Assembly: GCF_027667425.1 (NCBI RefSeq)
Contig: NZ_JAQEGR010000001.1
Coordinates: 124,001-188,000, forward strand
DNA length: 64,000 bases
From: Fusicatenibacter saccharivorans
GTDB taxonomy: Bacteria; Bacillota; Clostridia; Lachnospirales; Lachnospiraceae
Direction of reading: 5' to 3'
Made by a program: the position numbers and the translations under genes. Every line of letters starts with the position of its first letter. The stretch's first letter is position 1. Positions 23,274 to 32,911 of the stretch are shown one piece after another. The notes under the pieces were generated by a model, which worked only from the letters and a program-made list of their open reading frames with translations, was not told the origin of the DNA and did no database searches.

Positions 23274-25015
23274 AAACACTTGGAGCACAGGTAAAAGAGT
23301 TTAAAAAAGCCTCCATTGCCACTCCGATTTTCATGATTCTGGAGGTTATCATGGAGATGATCATTCCTCTTATGATGGCATCCATTATCGATAACGGTGT
23401 AGAAAAAGGCGATCTCCATCACATTTACGTGGTGGGAGCATTCATGGTAGTGGCAGCAGCCATCGGTCTGTTTGCAGGTATCATGGGCGGAAAATATGGA
23501 GCAAAGGCATCTGCCGGATTTGCAAAAAATCTGCGTCAGGCCATGTTTGAAAATATCCAGGAATATTCTTTTTCCAATATTGACAAATTCAGTACAGCAG
23601 GTCTTGTCACCCGTCTGACCACAGATGTGACGAATCTGCAGAATGCATATCAGATGATCCTTCGTATGTGCATGCGTGCACCGGCGAGTATGATCATTGC
23701 AATGATTATGTCGTTTTACATCAATGCACGCCTTGCGAGCATTTATCTGGTGGCCGTTATTCTTCTTGGAACGTGTCTGTTTCTGATCATGCGGTCTGCA
23801 ACCAAATATTTCGAGCAGGCATTTCCAAAATATGATGAATTAAATGCGAGTGTGCAGGAAAACGTATCCGCAATCCGTGTGGTAAAAGCGTATGTGCGCG
23901 AAGATTATGAGACAGGAAAATTTCACAAAGCGTCCGAAAATATTTATAAAATTTTCTGTAAAGCAGAAGAAAATCTTTCCTTTAATGCACCGCTGATGCA
24001 GCTGACCGTGTACAGCTGTATTCTTCTGATCAGCTGGCTTGGCGCCAAAATGATTGTCGGAAGCAGTCTTTCGACCGGAGAACTGATGAGCCTTCTGACC
24101 TATTGCATGAACATTCTGATGAGCCTTATGATGCTTTCCATGGTATTCGTTATGATCACAATGAGCCTTGCAAGTGCGCGCCGTATTTCAGAAGTCCTGA
24201 ATGAGAAGAGTGATCTCGATAATCCGGAGAATCCGGACTTTTCGATTCCGGATGGAAGCATTACCTTCGATCATGTCTATTTCAACTACAAAAAAGGAGC
24301 CGGCGAGCCGGTTCTTTCGGATATCAATCTTTCCATCCAATCGGGTGAGACAATCGGTATTATTGGCGGAACCGGAAGTGCGAAGACAAGTCTTGTCAAC
24401 CTGATCAGCCGTCTGTATGATGTAACAGATGGATCCGTTAAGGTCGGCGGAAAGGATGTCCGCTCCTACGATATGGAAACGCTGCGAAATGAAGTAGCCG
24501 TTGTTTTACAGAAAAATGTGCTGTTTTCCGGTACTATTCTCGACAACCTCCGATGGGGTGATAAAAATGCTTCGGAAGAAGAGTGCAAGCGTGTCTGCCG
24601 TCTTGCCTGCGCCGATGAATTTATCGATCGGATGCCGGAGGGCTATAACACCTACATCGAGCAGGGCGGATCCAACGTATCCGGCGGTCAGAAACAGCGC
24701 CTCTGTATCGCGAGAGCACTGCTGAAGAAACCAAAGGTGCTGATTCTGGATGACAGTACAAGTGCTGTCGATACCGCAACCGACGCGAAAATCCGGAAGG
24801 CATTCCTGACCGAGATCCCTGAAACGACAAAGCTGATCATTGCACAGCGTATTTCCAGTGTGCAGGACGCAGACCGCATTATTGTCATGGAGAACGGAAA
24901 AGTAAATGGTTTTGGAAGCCATGAGGAATTACTGAAAACCAATGAAATTTACCGCGAAGTATATGAGTCTCAGACCGGTGGCGGCGGAGACTTTGACGAA
25001 AAGAGAGGTGAGTAA
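23267..25015 (+). CDS. ABC exporter half-transporter, degenerate ATP-site subunit
   Basis: A 582-aa ABC half-transporter: an N-terminal six-helix domain (about 1-310), then an ATPase domain. Walker A is GGTGSAKTS (Ala where Gly is usual), signature NVSGGQKQR, Walker B VLILDDSTSAVD. The catalytic Glu after Walker B is Asp, and the H-loop reads IIAQRIS without the usual His. These changes mark the non-catalytic site of heterodimeric exporters such as LmrCD/BmrCD/TM287-288. It pairs with the canonical subunit encoded 4 bp downstream. The role is probably drug or lipid export, induced via the MarR regulator. Confidence 0.92.
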   Translation: MLKTLGAQVKEFKKASIATPIFMILEVIMEMIIPLMMASIIDNGVEKGDLHHIYVVGAFMVVAAAIGLFAGIMGGKYGAKASAGFAKNLRQAMFENIQEYSFSNIDKFSTAGLVTRLTTDVTNLQNAYQMILRMCMRAPASMIIAMIMSFYINARLASIYLVAVILLGTCLFLIMRSATKYFEQAFPKYDELNASVQENVSAIRVVKAYVREDYETGKFHKASENIYKIFCKAEENLSFNAPLMQLTVYSCILLISWLGAKMIVGSSLSTGELMSLLTYCMNILMSLMMLSMVFVMITMSLASARRISEVLNEKSDLDNPENPDFSIPDGSITFDHVYFNYKKGAGEPVLSDINLSIQSGETIGIIGGTGSAKTSLVNLISRLYDVTDGSVKVGGKDVRSYDMETLRNEVAVVLQKNVLFSGTILDNLRWGDKNASEEECKRVCRLACADEFIDRMPEGYNTYIEQGGSNVSGGQKQRLCIARALLKKPKVLILDDSTSAVDTATDAKIRKAFLTEIPETTKLIIAQRISSVQDADRIIVMENGKVNGFGSHEELLKTNEIYREVYESQTGGGGDFDEKRGE

Positions 25016-25018
25016 GGA

Positions 25019-26944
25019 ATGGCAGAGAGAGTACAGCAGGTAAAGGGGCCGGGAGCAAGACCTCCAAGAGGGGTGAAAACGCAGGTCAAGAATCCGATGA
25101 AGATCTTTACCAGAATTATGAAATATGTATTAAAGGATTATACGGTACACTGCATCGCTGTTGTCATTGCGATTTTTGTCAACGTCCTGGCAAATGTACA
25201 GGGAACGATGTTTATGAAAACGCTGATTGACGGCTATATCACGCCGATGCTGACCCAGCCGGATCCGGATTTTGGCCCGCTGCTCCACGCAATTTTGCGG
25301 GTGGCCGGATTTTACGGAATCGGTATTGTGGCTGCGTTCGTTCAGAACCGTACCATGATTTATGTATCCCAGGGAACCCTGCGGAATCTGAGAAATGATC
25401 TGTTCGGCAATATGGAAAAGCTGCCGATCAAATATTTTGATACCCATGCGCACGGCGACATCATGTCGATTTATACAAATGATATTGATACCCTGCGTCA
25501 GATGATCAGTCAGAGTATCCCGCAGATCATCAACAGTGCAATCACGATTGTCAGTGTCTTTGTCAGTATGCTGATTCTGAACATCCCGCTGACGATTACA
25601 ACGCTGGTTATGGTATCTATCATGCTGGGAGTGACAAAAAAGGTGGCCGGATTTTCCGGAAATTTCTTTGTAAAACAGCAGAGGGATCTTGGTAAAGTCA
25701 ACGGCTTTATCGAAGAGATGATGGATGGCCAGAAGGTTGTCAAGGTATTCTGTCATGAAGAGGAGAATATCGAAAAATTCAAAGAAATTAATAACAATCT
25801 GTATGAGAGTGCTTACAATGCCAATGCGTTTGCAAATGTTATCGGACCGATCAATGCACAGCTTGGAAATATGAGCTATGTTGTCTGTGCAATTGTAGGC
25901 GGTGCACTTGCCCTTGGCAGCGTCGGTGGCTTTACGCTCGGTGGTCTGGCAAGCTTTCTGACCTTCAACAAGAGTTTTAACATGCCGATCAACCAGGTCA
26001 GCCAGCAGCTGAACGCAATTGTTATGGCACTTGCAGGAGCGGAACGTATTTTCCGACTGATGGATGAAGAGCCGGAGCTGGACGAGGGGTATGTAACGCT
26101 TGTCAATGCGAAGGAAGAAAACGGAAAACTCACCGAGACGAAAGAGCGTACCGGAAAATGGGCATGGAAGCATACGCACCAGGCAGATGGATCTGTGGAT
26201 TACCGCGAGCTGCAGGGCCGTGTGGTATTCGAACATGTTGATTTCGGCTACAACCCGGATAAAATTGTTTTGCACGATGTATCGCTGTTTGCAGAGCCGG
26301 GTCAGAAGATCGCGTTTGTCGGTTCTACCGGAGCCGGAAAGACAACCATTACCAATCTGATCAACCGCTTCTATGATATTCAGAAAGGTAAGATCCGTTA
26401 CGATGAGATCAACATTGGAAAGATCAAAAAAGATGACCTGAGAAGATCGCTTGGCATTGTTTTGCAGGATACACATCTGTTTACGGGAACGGTAAGAGAA
26501 AATATTGCCTTCGGAAAGCTCGATGCGACGGAGGATGAGGTTGTAGCAGCAGCAAAACTGGCGAATGCGCACGGATTCATTATGCGTCTGCCGCAGGGCT
26601 ATGACACAATGCTGACCGGAGACGGTGCGAATCTGTCCCAGGGTCAGCGGCAGCTTCTTGCGATCGCGCGTGCAGCCATTGCAGATCCGCCGGTACTGAT
26701 TCTCGATGAGGCGACAAGCTCCATCGATACCCGTACCGAGCGCATTGTTCAGGATGGTATGGATAAGCTGATGAGCGGAAGAACAACCTTTGTTATCGCA
26801 CATCGTCTGTCCACCGTACGAAACGCCGATTGTATCATGGTTCTTGAGCAGGGACAAATTATTGAGCGCGGTACCCATGATCAGCTGATGGAACAGAAAG
26901 GAAAATATTACCAGCTGTATACCGGAAATCAGGTTTCCGCATAG
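25019..26944 (+). CDS. ABC exporter half-transporter, catalytic subunit
   Basis: A 641-aa partner of the preceding subunit. A longer N-terminal tail (about 40 aa, Lys/Arg-rich) and six membrane helices precede an ATPase domain with Walker A GSTGAGKTT, signature NLSQGQRQL, Walker B VLILDEATSSID (catalytic Glu present) and H-loop VIAHRLS. An insert of about 35 residues (VNAKEENGKLTETKERTGKW) separates the membrane and ATPase parts. GAGGTGAG lies before the ATG. The transcript ends at the terminator at 26966. Confidence 0.93.
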   Translation: MAERVQQVKGPGARPPRGVKTQVKNPMKIFTRIMKYVLKDYTVHCIAVVIAIFVNVLANVQGTMFMKTLIDGYITPMLTQPDPDFGPLLHAILRVAGFYGIGIVAAFVQNRTMIYVSQGTLRNLRNDLFGNMEKLPIKYFDTHAHGDIMSIYTNDIDTLRQMISQSIPQIINSAITIVSVFVSMLILNIPLTITTLVMVSIMLGVTKKVAGFSGNFFVKQQRDLGKVNGFIEEMMDGQKVVKVFCHEEENIEKFKEINNNLYESAYNANAFANVIGPINAQLGNMSYVVCAIVGGALALGSVGGFTLGGLASFLTFNKSFNMPINQVSQQLNAIVMALAGAERIFRLMDEEPELDEGYVTLVNAKEENGKLTETKERTGKWAWKHTHQADGSVDYRELQGRVVFEHVDFGYNPDKIVLHDVSLFAEPGQKIAFVGSTGAGKTTITNLINRFYDIQKGKIRYDEINIGKIKKDDLRRSLGIVLQDTHLFTGTVRENIAFGKLDATEDEVVAAAKLANAHGFIMRLPQGYDTMLTGDGANLSQGQRQLLAIARAAIADPPVLILDEATSSIDTRTERIVQDGMDKLMSGRTTFVIAHRLSTVRNADCIMVLEQGQIIERGTHDQLMEQKGKYYQLYTGNQVSA

Positions 26945-26965
26945 CAGAAAAAACGGAAAAAGTAA

Positions 26966-27011
26966 GTCCCGCACGACAGAAAATAAAAATCTGTCTGTGC
27001 GGGATTTTTTT
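26966..27011 (+). terminator. Terminator after the ABC exporter operon
   Basis: GTCCCGCACGACAGA (26966-26980) pairs with TCTGTCTGTGCGGGA (26990-27004) with one mismatch, then a T run. Confidence 0.93.
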
Positions 27012-27043
27012 GCGAAGCAGCGGCTGGTTTTATGTGCGAGTAG

Positions 27044-27070
27044 CGAAGCGGATTGCGAATATCCGCTTCG
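27044..27070. repeat. Perfect palindrome with TGCGAAT loop
   Basis: CGAAGCGGAT / ATCCGCTTCG, 10 bp with a 7-nt loop, in the 170-bp gap before the aminopeptidase. No T tract. The loop resembles those of palindromes at 52113-52180 and 60725-60755. Confidence 0.6.
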
Positions 27071-27184
27071 AAATGATGATTGCGAGTGATACAGTAAGTT
27101 CCCGCAGGTTTTTGGGTCTTGAAAAAGACAGCGGGATTTTATAAAATAGAAGAAGCGTTTGAATATATGCAAAGGAGAAAAACT

Positions 27185-28495
27185 ATGGAATACCTGAATA
27201 CAGCGCAGGAGCTGCTCAATTTTATCATGCGGTGCAAAAGCCCGTTTCATGTGGTAAAAGAAGCCGGCGATCTGCTGAACGAAAATGGATATACAAAACT
27301 GGAGGAGACAAAAGAATGGAGTCTCGTTCCGGGCGGAAAATATTATGTGACGAGAAATGAATCCTCGGTGATTGCGTTCCAGATCCCTGAGAGCGCATTT
27401 TCCAGCTACCAGATCATCGCAAGCCACAGCGACTGTCCGACGTTTAAAGTAAAGGGAGAGGACCCATTCGTGACGGATGGTCATTACACCCGCCTGAACG
27501 TGGAGGGCTACGGCGGAATGATCCGTTCCCCATGGTTTGACCGTCCGCTTTCCCTGGCGGGCCGCATGGTGGTACGTGACGGAAACAGCGTGAAATCCGT
27601 GCTGGTTGATGCCGGACGAGATCTGGTGACGATCCCGAATCTGCCGATTCATCTGAATCGTGACATCAACAACGGAATCAAATACAGTGTGCAGACCGAC
27701 ATGCTCCCGATTCTCGGTGATGAGACAGCGAAAGATCATTTTTATGAGCTGTTTCTGCCGGATACCGCAAAAGAGGATATTCTCTCCATGGAGCTTTATC
27801 TGTATAACCGAGTGGAAGGATCCATCTGGGGTGCCGGAAAAGAGTTTTTATCCAGTGGGCGTCTGGATGACCTGCAGAGCGCGTTTGGCTCCTTAAAGGG
27901 CTTTCTTGCTGCAAAGGCAACAGGCCAGGTCAATGTCTGCGCAATCTTTGACAATGAGGAGGTAGGAAGCCTCACAAAGCAGGGTGCGGATTCTTCGTTC
28001 CTGACAGAGACACTGCAGCATATCAATGCAGCCTGTGGAAAAGACACGATTGCATATCACAGAGATCTTGCGGGAAGCTTCCTTGTTTCTGCTGACAATG
28101 CACATGCCTTCCACCCGGCACATGCGGAGAAATACGATCCGAAGAGCCGCGTATACATGAACGGCGGCGTAGTCATCAAACAGAGTGCAAACCAGAAATA
28201 CACGACCGATGCTGTTTCGGAAGCCGTAACAAAGATGATTTGCGAGAAGGCCGGCGTACCGTGCCAGGTATTCGCAAACCACGCCGACATTCCGGGCGGA
28301 AGCACGCTTGGCGCAATTCTGAACTCTCTTGTCTCGGTGACAAGCGTGGATATCGGAATGGCTCAGCTTGCGATGCATTCCCCGTATGAGACGGCAGGCG
28401 CCAAAGATACTGCTTATCTGGTGCAGTTCGCAAAGACCTTCTATGAGACGACACTGGTGCGGACAGAGCATGGATTTTCTCTGGAAGAAAAATAA
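27185..28495 (+). CDS. M18-family aminopeptidase
   Basis: A 436-aa zinc aminopeptidase of family M18 (aspartyl aminopeptidase type), a large cytosolic oligomer removing N-terminal residues from peptides. Metal and catalytic motifs are ASHSDCPTFKVK (His ligand), CAIFDNEEVGS (Asp ligand and catalytic Glu pair), SADNAHAFHP and the late ADIPGGSTLG. ATG 27185, with AAAGGAG upstream, is preferred over a TTG at 27119 in the same frame. It is monocistronic with its own terminator. Confidence 0.93.
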   Translation: MEYLNTAQELLNFIMRCKSPFHVVKEAGDLLNENGYTKLEETKEWSLVPGGKYYVTRNESSVIAFQIPESAFSSYQIIASHSDCPTFKVKGEDPFVTDGHYTRLNVEGYGGMIRSPWFDRPLSLAGRMVVRDGNSVKSVLVDAGRDLVTIPNLPIHLNRDINNGIKYSVQTDMLPILGDETAKDHFYELFLPDTAKEDILSMELYLYNRVEGSIWGAGKEFLSSGRLDDLQSAFGSLKGFLAAKATGQVNVCAIFDNEEVGSLTKQGADSSFLTETLQHINAACGKDTIAYHRDLAGSFLVSADNAHAFHPAHAEKYDPKSRVYMNGGVVIKQSANQKYTTDAVSEAVTKMICEKAGVPCQVFANHADIPGGSTLGAILNSLVSVTSVDIGMAQLAMHSPYETAGAKDTAYLVQFAKTFYETTLVRTEHGFSLEEK

Positions 28496-28508
28496 AAGTT
28501 TAAGATAG

Positions 28509-28558
28509 AAAAAAGCGGCCGGCGGGACTTTTGAAAAGCCTCTGCCGGTCGCTTTTTG
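28509..28558. terminator. Terminator between convergent aminopeptidase and ABC-FtsX genes
   Basis: AAAAAGCGGCCGGCGG pairs imperfectly with CTGCCGGTCGCTTTTT. The A and T tracts on both sides would let it serve both converging genes. Confidence 0.88.
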
Positions 28559-28589
28559 CGTACTTGCAAAGTGTGTTTTAAGGATCAGA

Positions 28590-31500
28590 TTATTCTGTCC
28601 GGAGTGCCGTAACCGGATCGCTTTTTGCCGCTTTCTTCGACGGAATCAGACCGCCGATCAGGGTCAGAACGACGCTGAGTGCAATCAGAACAAGCGCCGG
28701 GACGAGCGGAAGAGAAGCACTGACCTTCGTCGTATCCGCCAGACGGTGGATCAGAAGGTTACCCGGAATCATCAGAAGCAGCGAGAGCCCGATGCCGATC
28801 AGTCCTGCACAGAGTCCGATGATGAAAGTTTCGGCATTGAAGACCTGCGAAATATTGCGTTTCGAAGCACCGATCGCGCGCAGGATACCGATCTCTTTCT
28901 TACGTTCCAGAACACTGATATAGGTGATGACGCCGATCATAATCGAGGAAACCACAAGGGAAATGCCGACGAAAGCGATCAGCACGTAGCTGATAATGTT
29001 GACGATATCCGTGACGGAGGACATCAGAGTGCCGACTACATCGGTGTACGAGATTACCTGCTCGTTTTTGCCTTCTTTTTCCATCGTGTCATTGTAGCCG
29101 TCGAGGATGGAGACAACGTGTTCCTTGCTCTCAAAGTTTTTCGGGTAAATGCTGATCGAAGAAGGTTCGTCAAAATCAGCGTAGCCCAGTTTCTGCAGAT
29201 TGCCCTCATAGGTGGAAGAGCCGGAAGAACTAAGAGAAGCGAAGAGCTCCTTCATATCATCCTCAGTCATATTCATCTGGAAGGCACTTGCAAAGGCATC
29301 GGTGTCAATCTTCATGGCATCGCCCATCGAATCCTGCAGAGAATTCCCGACCTGCGTCATGGCGCGCTCCATCTCGGACTGAATTGCAGAGGCCATCTGC
29401 GTCATCATCTGTTCCATCGCGGAAGTGATCTGTGTCTGCAGAACCGAGGCGACAGAAGCGGAGTAGCTTCCCATAACGCCTGCCATATAGTTTGTGAGCG
29501 CAGAAGAAACCTGGGACTGCAGTCCGTCGAGATCGACGATTTTTGTGATACCGCTGTTCAGCCGCTGCTGGCCGTCCGCCGTGTTCAGATAGGCGATAAA
29601 GTGCTGGCCCATCTCCGTCGGATCCGGCAGGCCGTTCTCCTTCACGTAAGCGAGATAACCGTTGGAAAGCTCCGTCGCAAGCGCAGTGAGCTGGTCGGAT
29701 GTGATTTCGATATTGCCGTTGTTCTGCATCACCTCGGAAATCCAGTCGTTGATGATCTGAACAGCTTCTTCGGTCTGCAGATACTCCGCAAGATAAGCAT
29801 CAAACTGTTCCGGATCGGTGTAGCCCATCTTGATCAGGTATGCCTGATACCCTTTGAAGATCCGCTGAATGAGTTCCTGGATCTGTTCCTGTGTAATGGA
29901 AACACCGCCGCCGTCTGCAATGATGGTCTGGATGTGGCGCCGCAGGATTTCCTGTGCTTCCGTGGAATTGATGTAGGAGACGAAATCCTCCTGTAAATGG
30001 GAATAATCCGCCTCCGGGTGCTCCGAGGCGTAGCCTTGATAGCCCTCCATGAGACTGGAAGCTAGTTCCTGCATGCCGTCTTCGCTGACATTGAGAGTAA
30101 GTCCGGATAAAATCTGGCCAAGATCAAGCTGCGGCAGTCCGTCGAAATTAAGAGAGATCTGACTGAGGTCAATCGCACCCGCGAGATCCATGCTGCTTCC
30201 GGCGTCCGCAAAGGCACTGGATAAATCAAGGTTCATGGAATCACCGGAAAAAGCACCGGAGAGTGCGGAATCGTCGAACTGGAAAGCGTTCTGCAGCTTG
30301 TCCTCATTGACAGTGATAAAGGAATCCATATCAAGACCGCTGTTCTGATCCACGGTGCCGAATTCCTGATTCGTAAAGATATCGATGGAGGAGTCCGCCA
30401 TCTGCTGTTTCACAATCTCGGATTTCTTTGCTTCCTCCACAACGTGGCGGGTCAGCGATGCCGGGTAATTGATGCCGGCGGTCAGGGCAGAGGCGGCAGA
30501 GTCAGGGGACGGCTGGACAATACCGGTGATTGTGAGCTTTTCGCCGTTGGCAACGAGCTTTTTCATATAGTCTTCGTTGTCGCTTTTATCTTTCCAGACC
30601 TGATACTGACTGTCGTATTCGTAGCAGTCTGCGCTGTTCACAAGACGGAACGTGGTGCCGAGAATATCATCGTAGGAATACGTGCCGATAGAGGAAGGGG
30701 TCTCGACGGTTTCTTCATTTAAAAACTGGCGGACCATCTCATCCAGCTCGAGTGCATCGCGGAGTCCCAGGGTGTAGAGCAGAAAATCACTCATTCCGCC
30801 GTCGGAAGTGAGGACAAGCACACATTCGTTATAGTTTTCCGGCCAGTGTCCGGCTTTTAAGTCGTACTGGTTCTCGTACAGGGAAGCGGTGTCCGGCATC
30901 TCGTAAAAGACGTTGGTGCTCATCATGGATGACATGATGCTGTTGGAGCTTGCGCCAAGGCCGAGCGAGCGGAACGACTGGTCCGGGTGCACCTGGCGGA
31001 TGGAATCGCCGTCTTCGCGGTAGATCTGCGGCGTGACGGAGTAGGAATATTCGATGGCATTTGTGTAGTCGGAAATGCCGTCCGCACCGCCGTCAAGGTA
31101 CTTTTTCAGGGAAGCGAGATCGTTGGAGTTCATGGTGGAGAACATGTTGGTCACGACTTCCTGGACTTTGATTTCATTCTTTTTGCCGGAATCTTTTGCG
31201 TCTTTGCCGGCATTCTGTGAGCCGACCATCATCGAAGTGAGGTCAAAGCCGGTGCTCTGGATCTGAAGCGGATATTCGGAGAGAGTTTCCTCTTCCATAT
31301 TCTGAATATACTCGTTGACACCAGAGGAGAGTGCCAGAATCAGTGCAATGCCGATGATGCCGATTGAGCCGGCAAACGAGGTGAGCAAGGTCCGCGCTTT
31401 CTTGGTGCGCAGGTTATTAAAACTTAAGGAGAGCGCCGTCAGAAAGGACATCGACGATTTGCCCATGTTTTTGTGCTTGGGAGGAAGCAGGGTTTCGGAA

Positions 31501-32183
31501 TCCGGCTCAAACGGGTTCGTGTCGGAGCAGATCACACCGTCGCGCAGGGTGACGATCCGGTTGGCGTAAAGCTCGGCGAGCTCTGGATTGTGTGTGACCA
31601 TGACGACAAGGCGTTCTTTGGCAACTTCCTGCAGCAGGTCCATGACCTGAATACTGGTGTCGGAATCGAGCGCGCCGGTCGGCTCATCGGCAAGCAGAAT
31701 TTCCGGGTCATTGACAAGAGCGCGGGCGATGGCGACACGCTGCATCTGACCGCCGGACATCTGGCTCGGCCGCTTGTGGAGCTGTTTTCCAAGACCGACC
31801 TTTTCAAGTGCCGCGATTGCTTTTTTGCGCCGCACCTCTTTGGAAACACCGGAAATGGTAAGCGCCAGCTCTACGTTTGCAAGGACGGTCTGGTGCGGGA
31901 TCAGGTTGTAGCTCTGGAAGACAAAGCCGATCGTGTGGTTCCGATAGGAATCCCAGTCGCGGTCCTTATACTTTTTCGTGGAAATGCCGTTGATGATCAG
32001 ATCGCCGCTGTCGTAGCGGTCGAGGCCGCCGATGATATTCAGAAGCGTCGTCTTTCCGGAACCGCTCGGCCCTAAAATAGCGACAAACTCGTTGTCGCGC
32101 AAATTTAAGGACACATCGTCGAGCGCTTTCTGTACCAGCGTCCCGGTCCGGTATTCTTTTTTGATATGCTGAATCTGTAGCAT
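28590..32183 (-). CDS. Fused ABC ATPase-FtsX/MacB-type permease with large extracellular domain
   Basis: A 1197-aa protein. The N-terminal LolD/MacB-like ATPase (1-230) has Walker A GPSGSGKTT (about 38-46), signature MSGGQMQR and Walker B ILLADEPTGALD. One membrane helix (about 265-285) precedes an extracellular region of about 750 residues, followed by three C-terminal helices with FtsX signatures (ISVLERKKEIGILRAIGASKR). Between about residues 711 and 900 three repeats of about 65 residues are visible, each with GYxxY, then acidic residues and (F)xxYLxT-xxQxxL. A Met/Gln-rich amphipathic helix follows (about 925-1000). This is a mechanotransmission-type ABC system acting on extracytoplasmic substrates; the substrate is unknown. 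AGAAGGAG precedes the start. Confidence 0.9.
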   Translation of the reverse strand: MLQIQHIKKEYRTGTLVQKALDDVSLNLRDNEFVAILGPSGSGKTTLLNIIGGLDRYDSGDLIINGISTKKYKDRDWDSYRNHTIGFVFQSYNLIPHQTVLANVELALTISGVSKEVRRKKAIAALEKVGLGKQLHKRPSQMSGGQMQRVAIARALVNDPEILLADEPTGALDSDTSIQVMDLLQEVAKERLVVMVTHNPELAELYANRIVTLRDGVICSDTNPFEPDSETLLPPKHKNMGKSSMSFLTALSLSFNNLRTKKARTLLTSFAGSIGIIGIALILALSSGVNEYIQNMEEETLSEYPLQIQSTGFDLTSMMVGSQNAGKDAKDSGKKNEIKVQEVVTNMFSTMNSNDLASLKKYLDGGADGISDYTNAIEYSYSVTPQIYREDGDSIRQVHPDQSFRSLGLGASSNSIMSSMMSTNVFYEMPDTASLYENQYDLKAGHWPENYNECVLVLTSDGGMSDFLLYTLGLRDALELDEMVRQFLNEETVETPSSIGTYSYDDILGTTFRLVNSADCYEYDSQYQVWKDKSDNEDYMKKLVANGEKLTITGIVQPSPDSAASALTAGINYPASLTRHVVEEAKKSEIVKQQMADSSIDIFTNQEFGTVDQNSGLDMDSFITVNEDKLQNAFQFDDSALSGAFSGDSMNLDLSSAFADAGSSMDLAGAIDLSQISLNFDGLPQLDLGQILSGLTLNVSEDGMQELASSLMEGYQGYASEHPEADYSHLQEDFVSYINSTEAQEILRRHIQTIIADGGGVSITQEQIQELIQRIFKGYQAYLIKMGYTDPEQFDAYLAEYLQTEEAVQIINDWISEVMQNNGNIEITSDQLTALATELSNGYLAYVKENGLPDPTEMGQHFIAYLNTADGQQRLNSGITKIVDLDGLQSQVSSALTNYMAGVMGSYSASVASVLQTQITSAMEQMMTQMASAIQSEMERAMTQVGNSLQDSMGDAMKIDTDAFASAFQMNMTEDDMKELFASLSSSGSSTYEGNLQKLGYADFDEPSSISIYPKNFESKEHVVSILDGYNDTMEKEGKNEQVISYTDVVGTLMSSVTDIVNIISYVLIAFVGISLVVSSIMIGVITYISVLERKKEIGILRAIGASKRNISQVFNAETFIIGLCAGLIGIGLSLLLMIPGNLLIHRLADTTKVSASLPLVPALVLIALSVVLTLIGGLIPSKKAAKSDPVTALRTE

Positions 32184-32293
32184 GAAAGGGTAACTCCTTC
32201 TGTGATTAATATGTGAACAGTTGTCCTTTATTCTACAACGAAATACGGGAAAAGTCCCGGGCTTTAGAAAAATTTAAGAAAAGTTTATCGACA

Positions 32294-32341
32294 GAAAAAA
32301 AGTTCCGCCTCTGTTTTGGAAAAACAAAAAACGGAACTTTC
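32294..32341 (-). terminator. Terminator of the XRE gene (minus strand)
   Basis: On the minus strand AGTTCCG pairs with CGGAACT followed by a run of seven T. It lies just after the XRE gene and before the ABC-FtsX gene. Confidence 0.8.
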
Positions 32342-32372
32342 TTTATCTGTGATACTTATGATGCCGGAAAAG

Positions 32373-32696
32373 TCAGACTTCCATCAGAAGACCTTTCATA
32401 TAAGCCTTTAAGATTTTCTTTTTCTCCAGCGAAAGATTATTGTAAAGCGTAATGATTTCCTGCTGTCCTTCGGTGAGCTGCAGAGCGTCCGGCTCATCGA
32501 GAAAGAAATCGGCAAGTGTAATGCCAAAGGCGTCGCAGAGCTTCTGCAGGGTAGGGATGGTTGGGATATTGGTGCGGTTTACCATATTGTTTAAGGTAGA
32601 ATAGGGAATGTCTGCCTCTTTTGCAAGGCGGTAATAAGTCCAGGAGCGCTCGCGGCATAAATCCTGGATATGCTGTATCACATCTTTATCTCTCAT
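32373..32696 (-). CDS. XRE-family helix-turn-helix regulator
   Basis: A 107-aa DNA-binding protein with one HTH_3 domain: VIQHIQDLCRERSWTYYRLA, KEADIPYSTLNNMVNRTN, IPTIPTLQKLCDAFGITLADFF. The C-terminal 40 residues (SLEKKKILKAYMKGLL) form an amphipathic helix, possibly for dimerisation. The start is set at 32696 (GAGG upstream) rather than the longer frame at 32750. It is upstream of and codirectional with the ABC-FtsX gene, though a terminator separates them. The target is unknown. Confidence 0.85.
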   Translation of the reverse strand: MRDKDVIQHIQDLCRERSWTYYRLAKEADIPYSTLNNMVNRTNIPTIPTLQKLCDAFGITLADFFLDEPDALQLTEGQQEIITLYNNLSLEKKKILKAYMKGLLMEV

Positions 32697-32841
32697 AAAA
32701 AGATACCTCGTATTCCTATGTAATGTAGCAGTATGAAAAATACTACTCACATATATTATACTTCTGTAAAAGAATAGAAACAGATCTTAAAGAGAGATGC
32801 AGAAAAGCTGTACAAATAAGAAATAACTGGATCGTGAGAGG

Positions 32842-32886
32842 GAAAAAGAAAAACCCGGCAGGAAAACAAGGTCTCCTGCCGGGTTT
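32842..32886 (-). terminator. Terminator of the DUF1292 gene (minus strand)
   Basis: AAACCCGGCAGGA (32851-32863) and TCCTGCCGGGTTT (32874-32886) form a perfect 13-bp stem. The A tract at 32843-32850 gives the U tract on the minus strand. Confidence 0.92.
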
Positions 32887-32911
32887 TGAAACGGTTTCAG
32901 ATTCTGTGCGC

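Noticed and set aside
25130..27739. 869-codon open frame on the minus strand
   Set aside because: It lies entirely antisense to the second ABC exporter gene and the start of the aminopeptidase, both with full family motifs. The translation has no recognisable domain and no ribosome binding site; it arises from codon bias of the sense genes.
28746..29996. 416-codon open frame on the plus strand
   Set aside because: Antisense to the ABC-FtsX gene, whose motifs are clear; composition rich in Arg/His/Asp as expected from a shadow frame.
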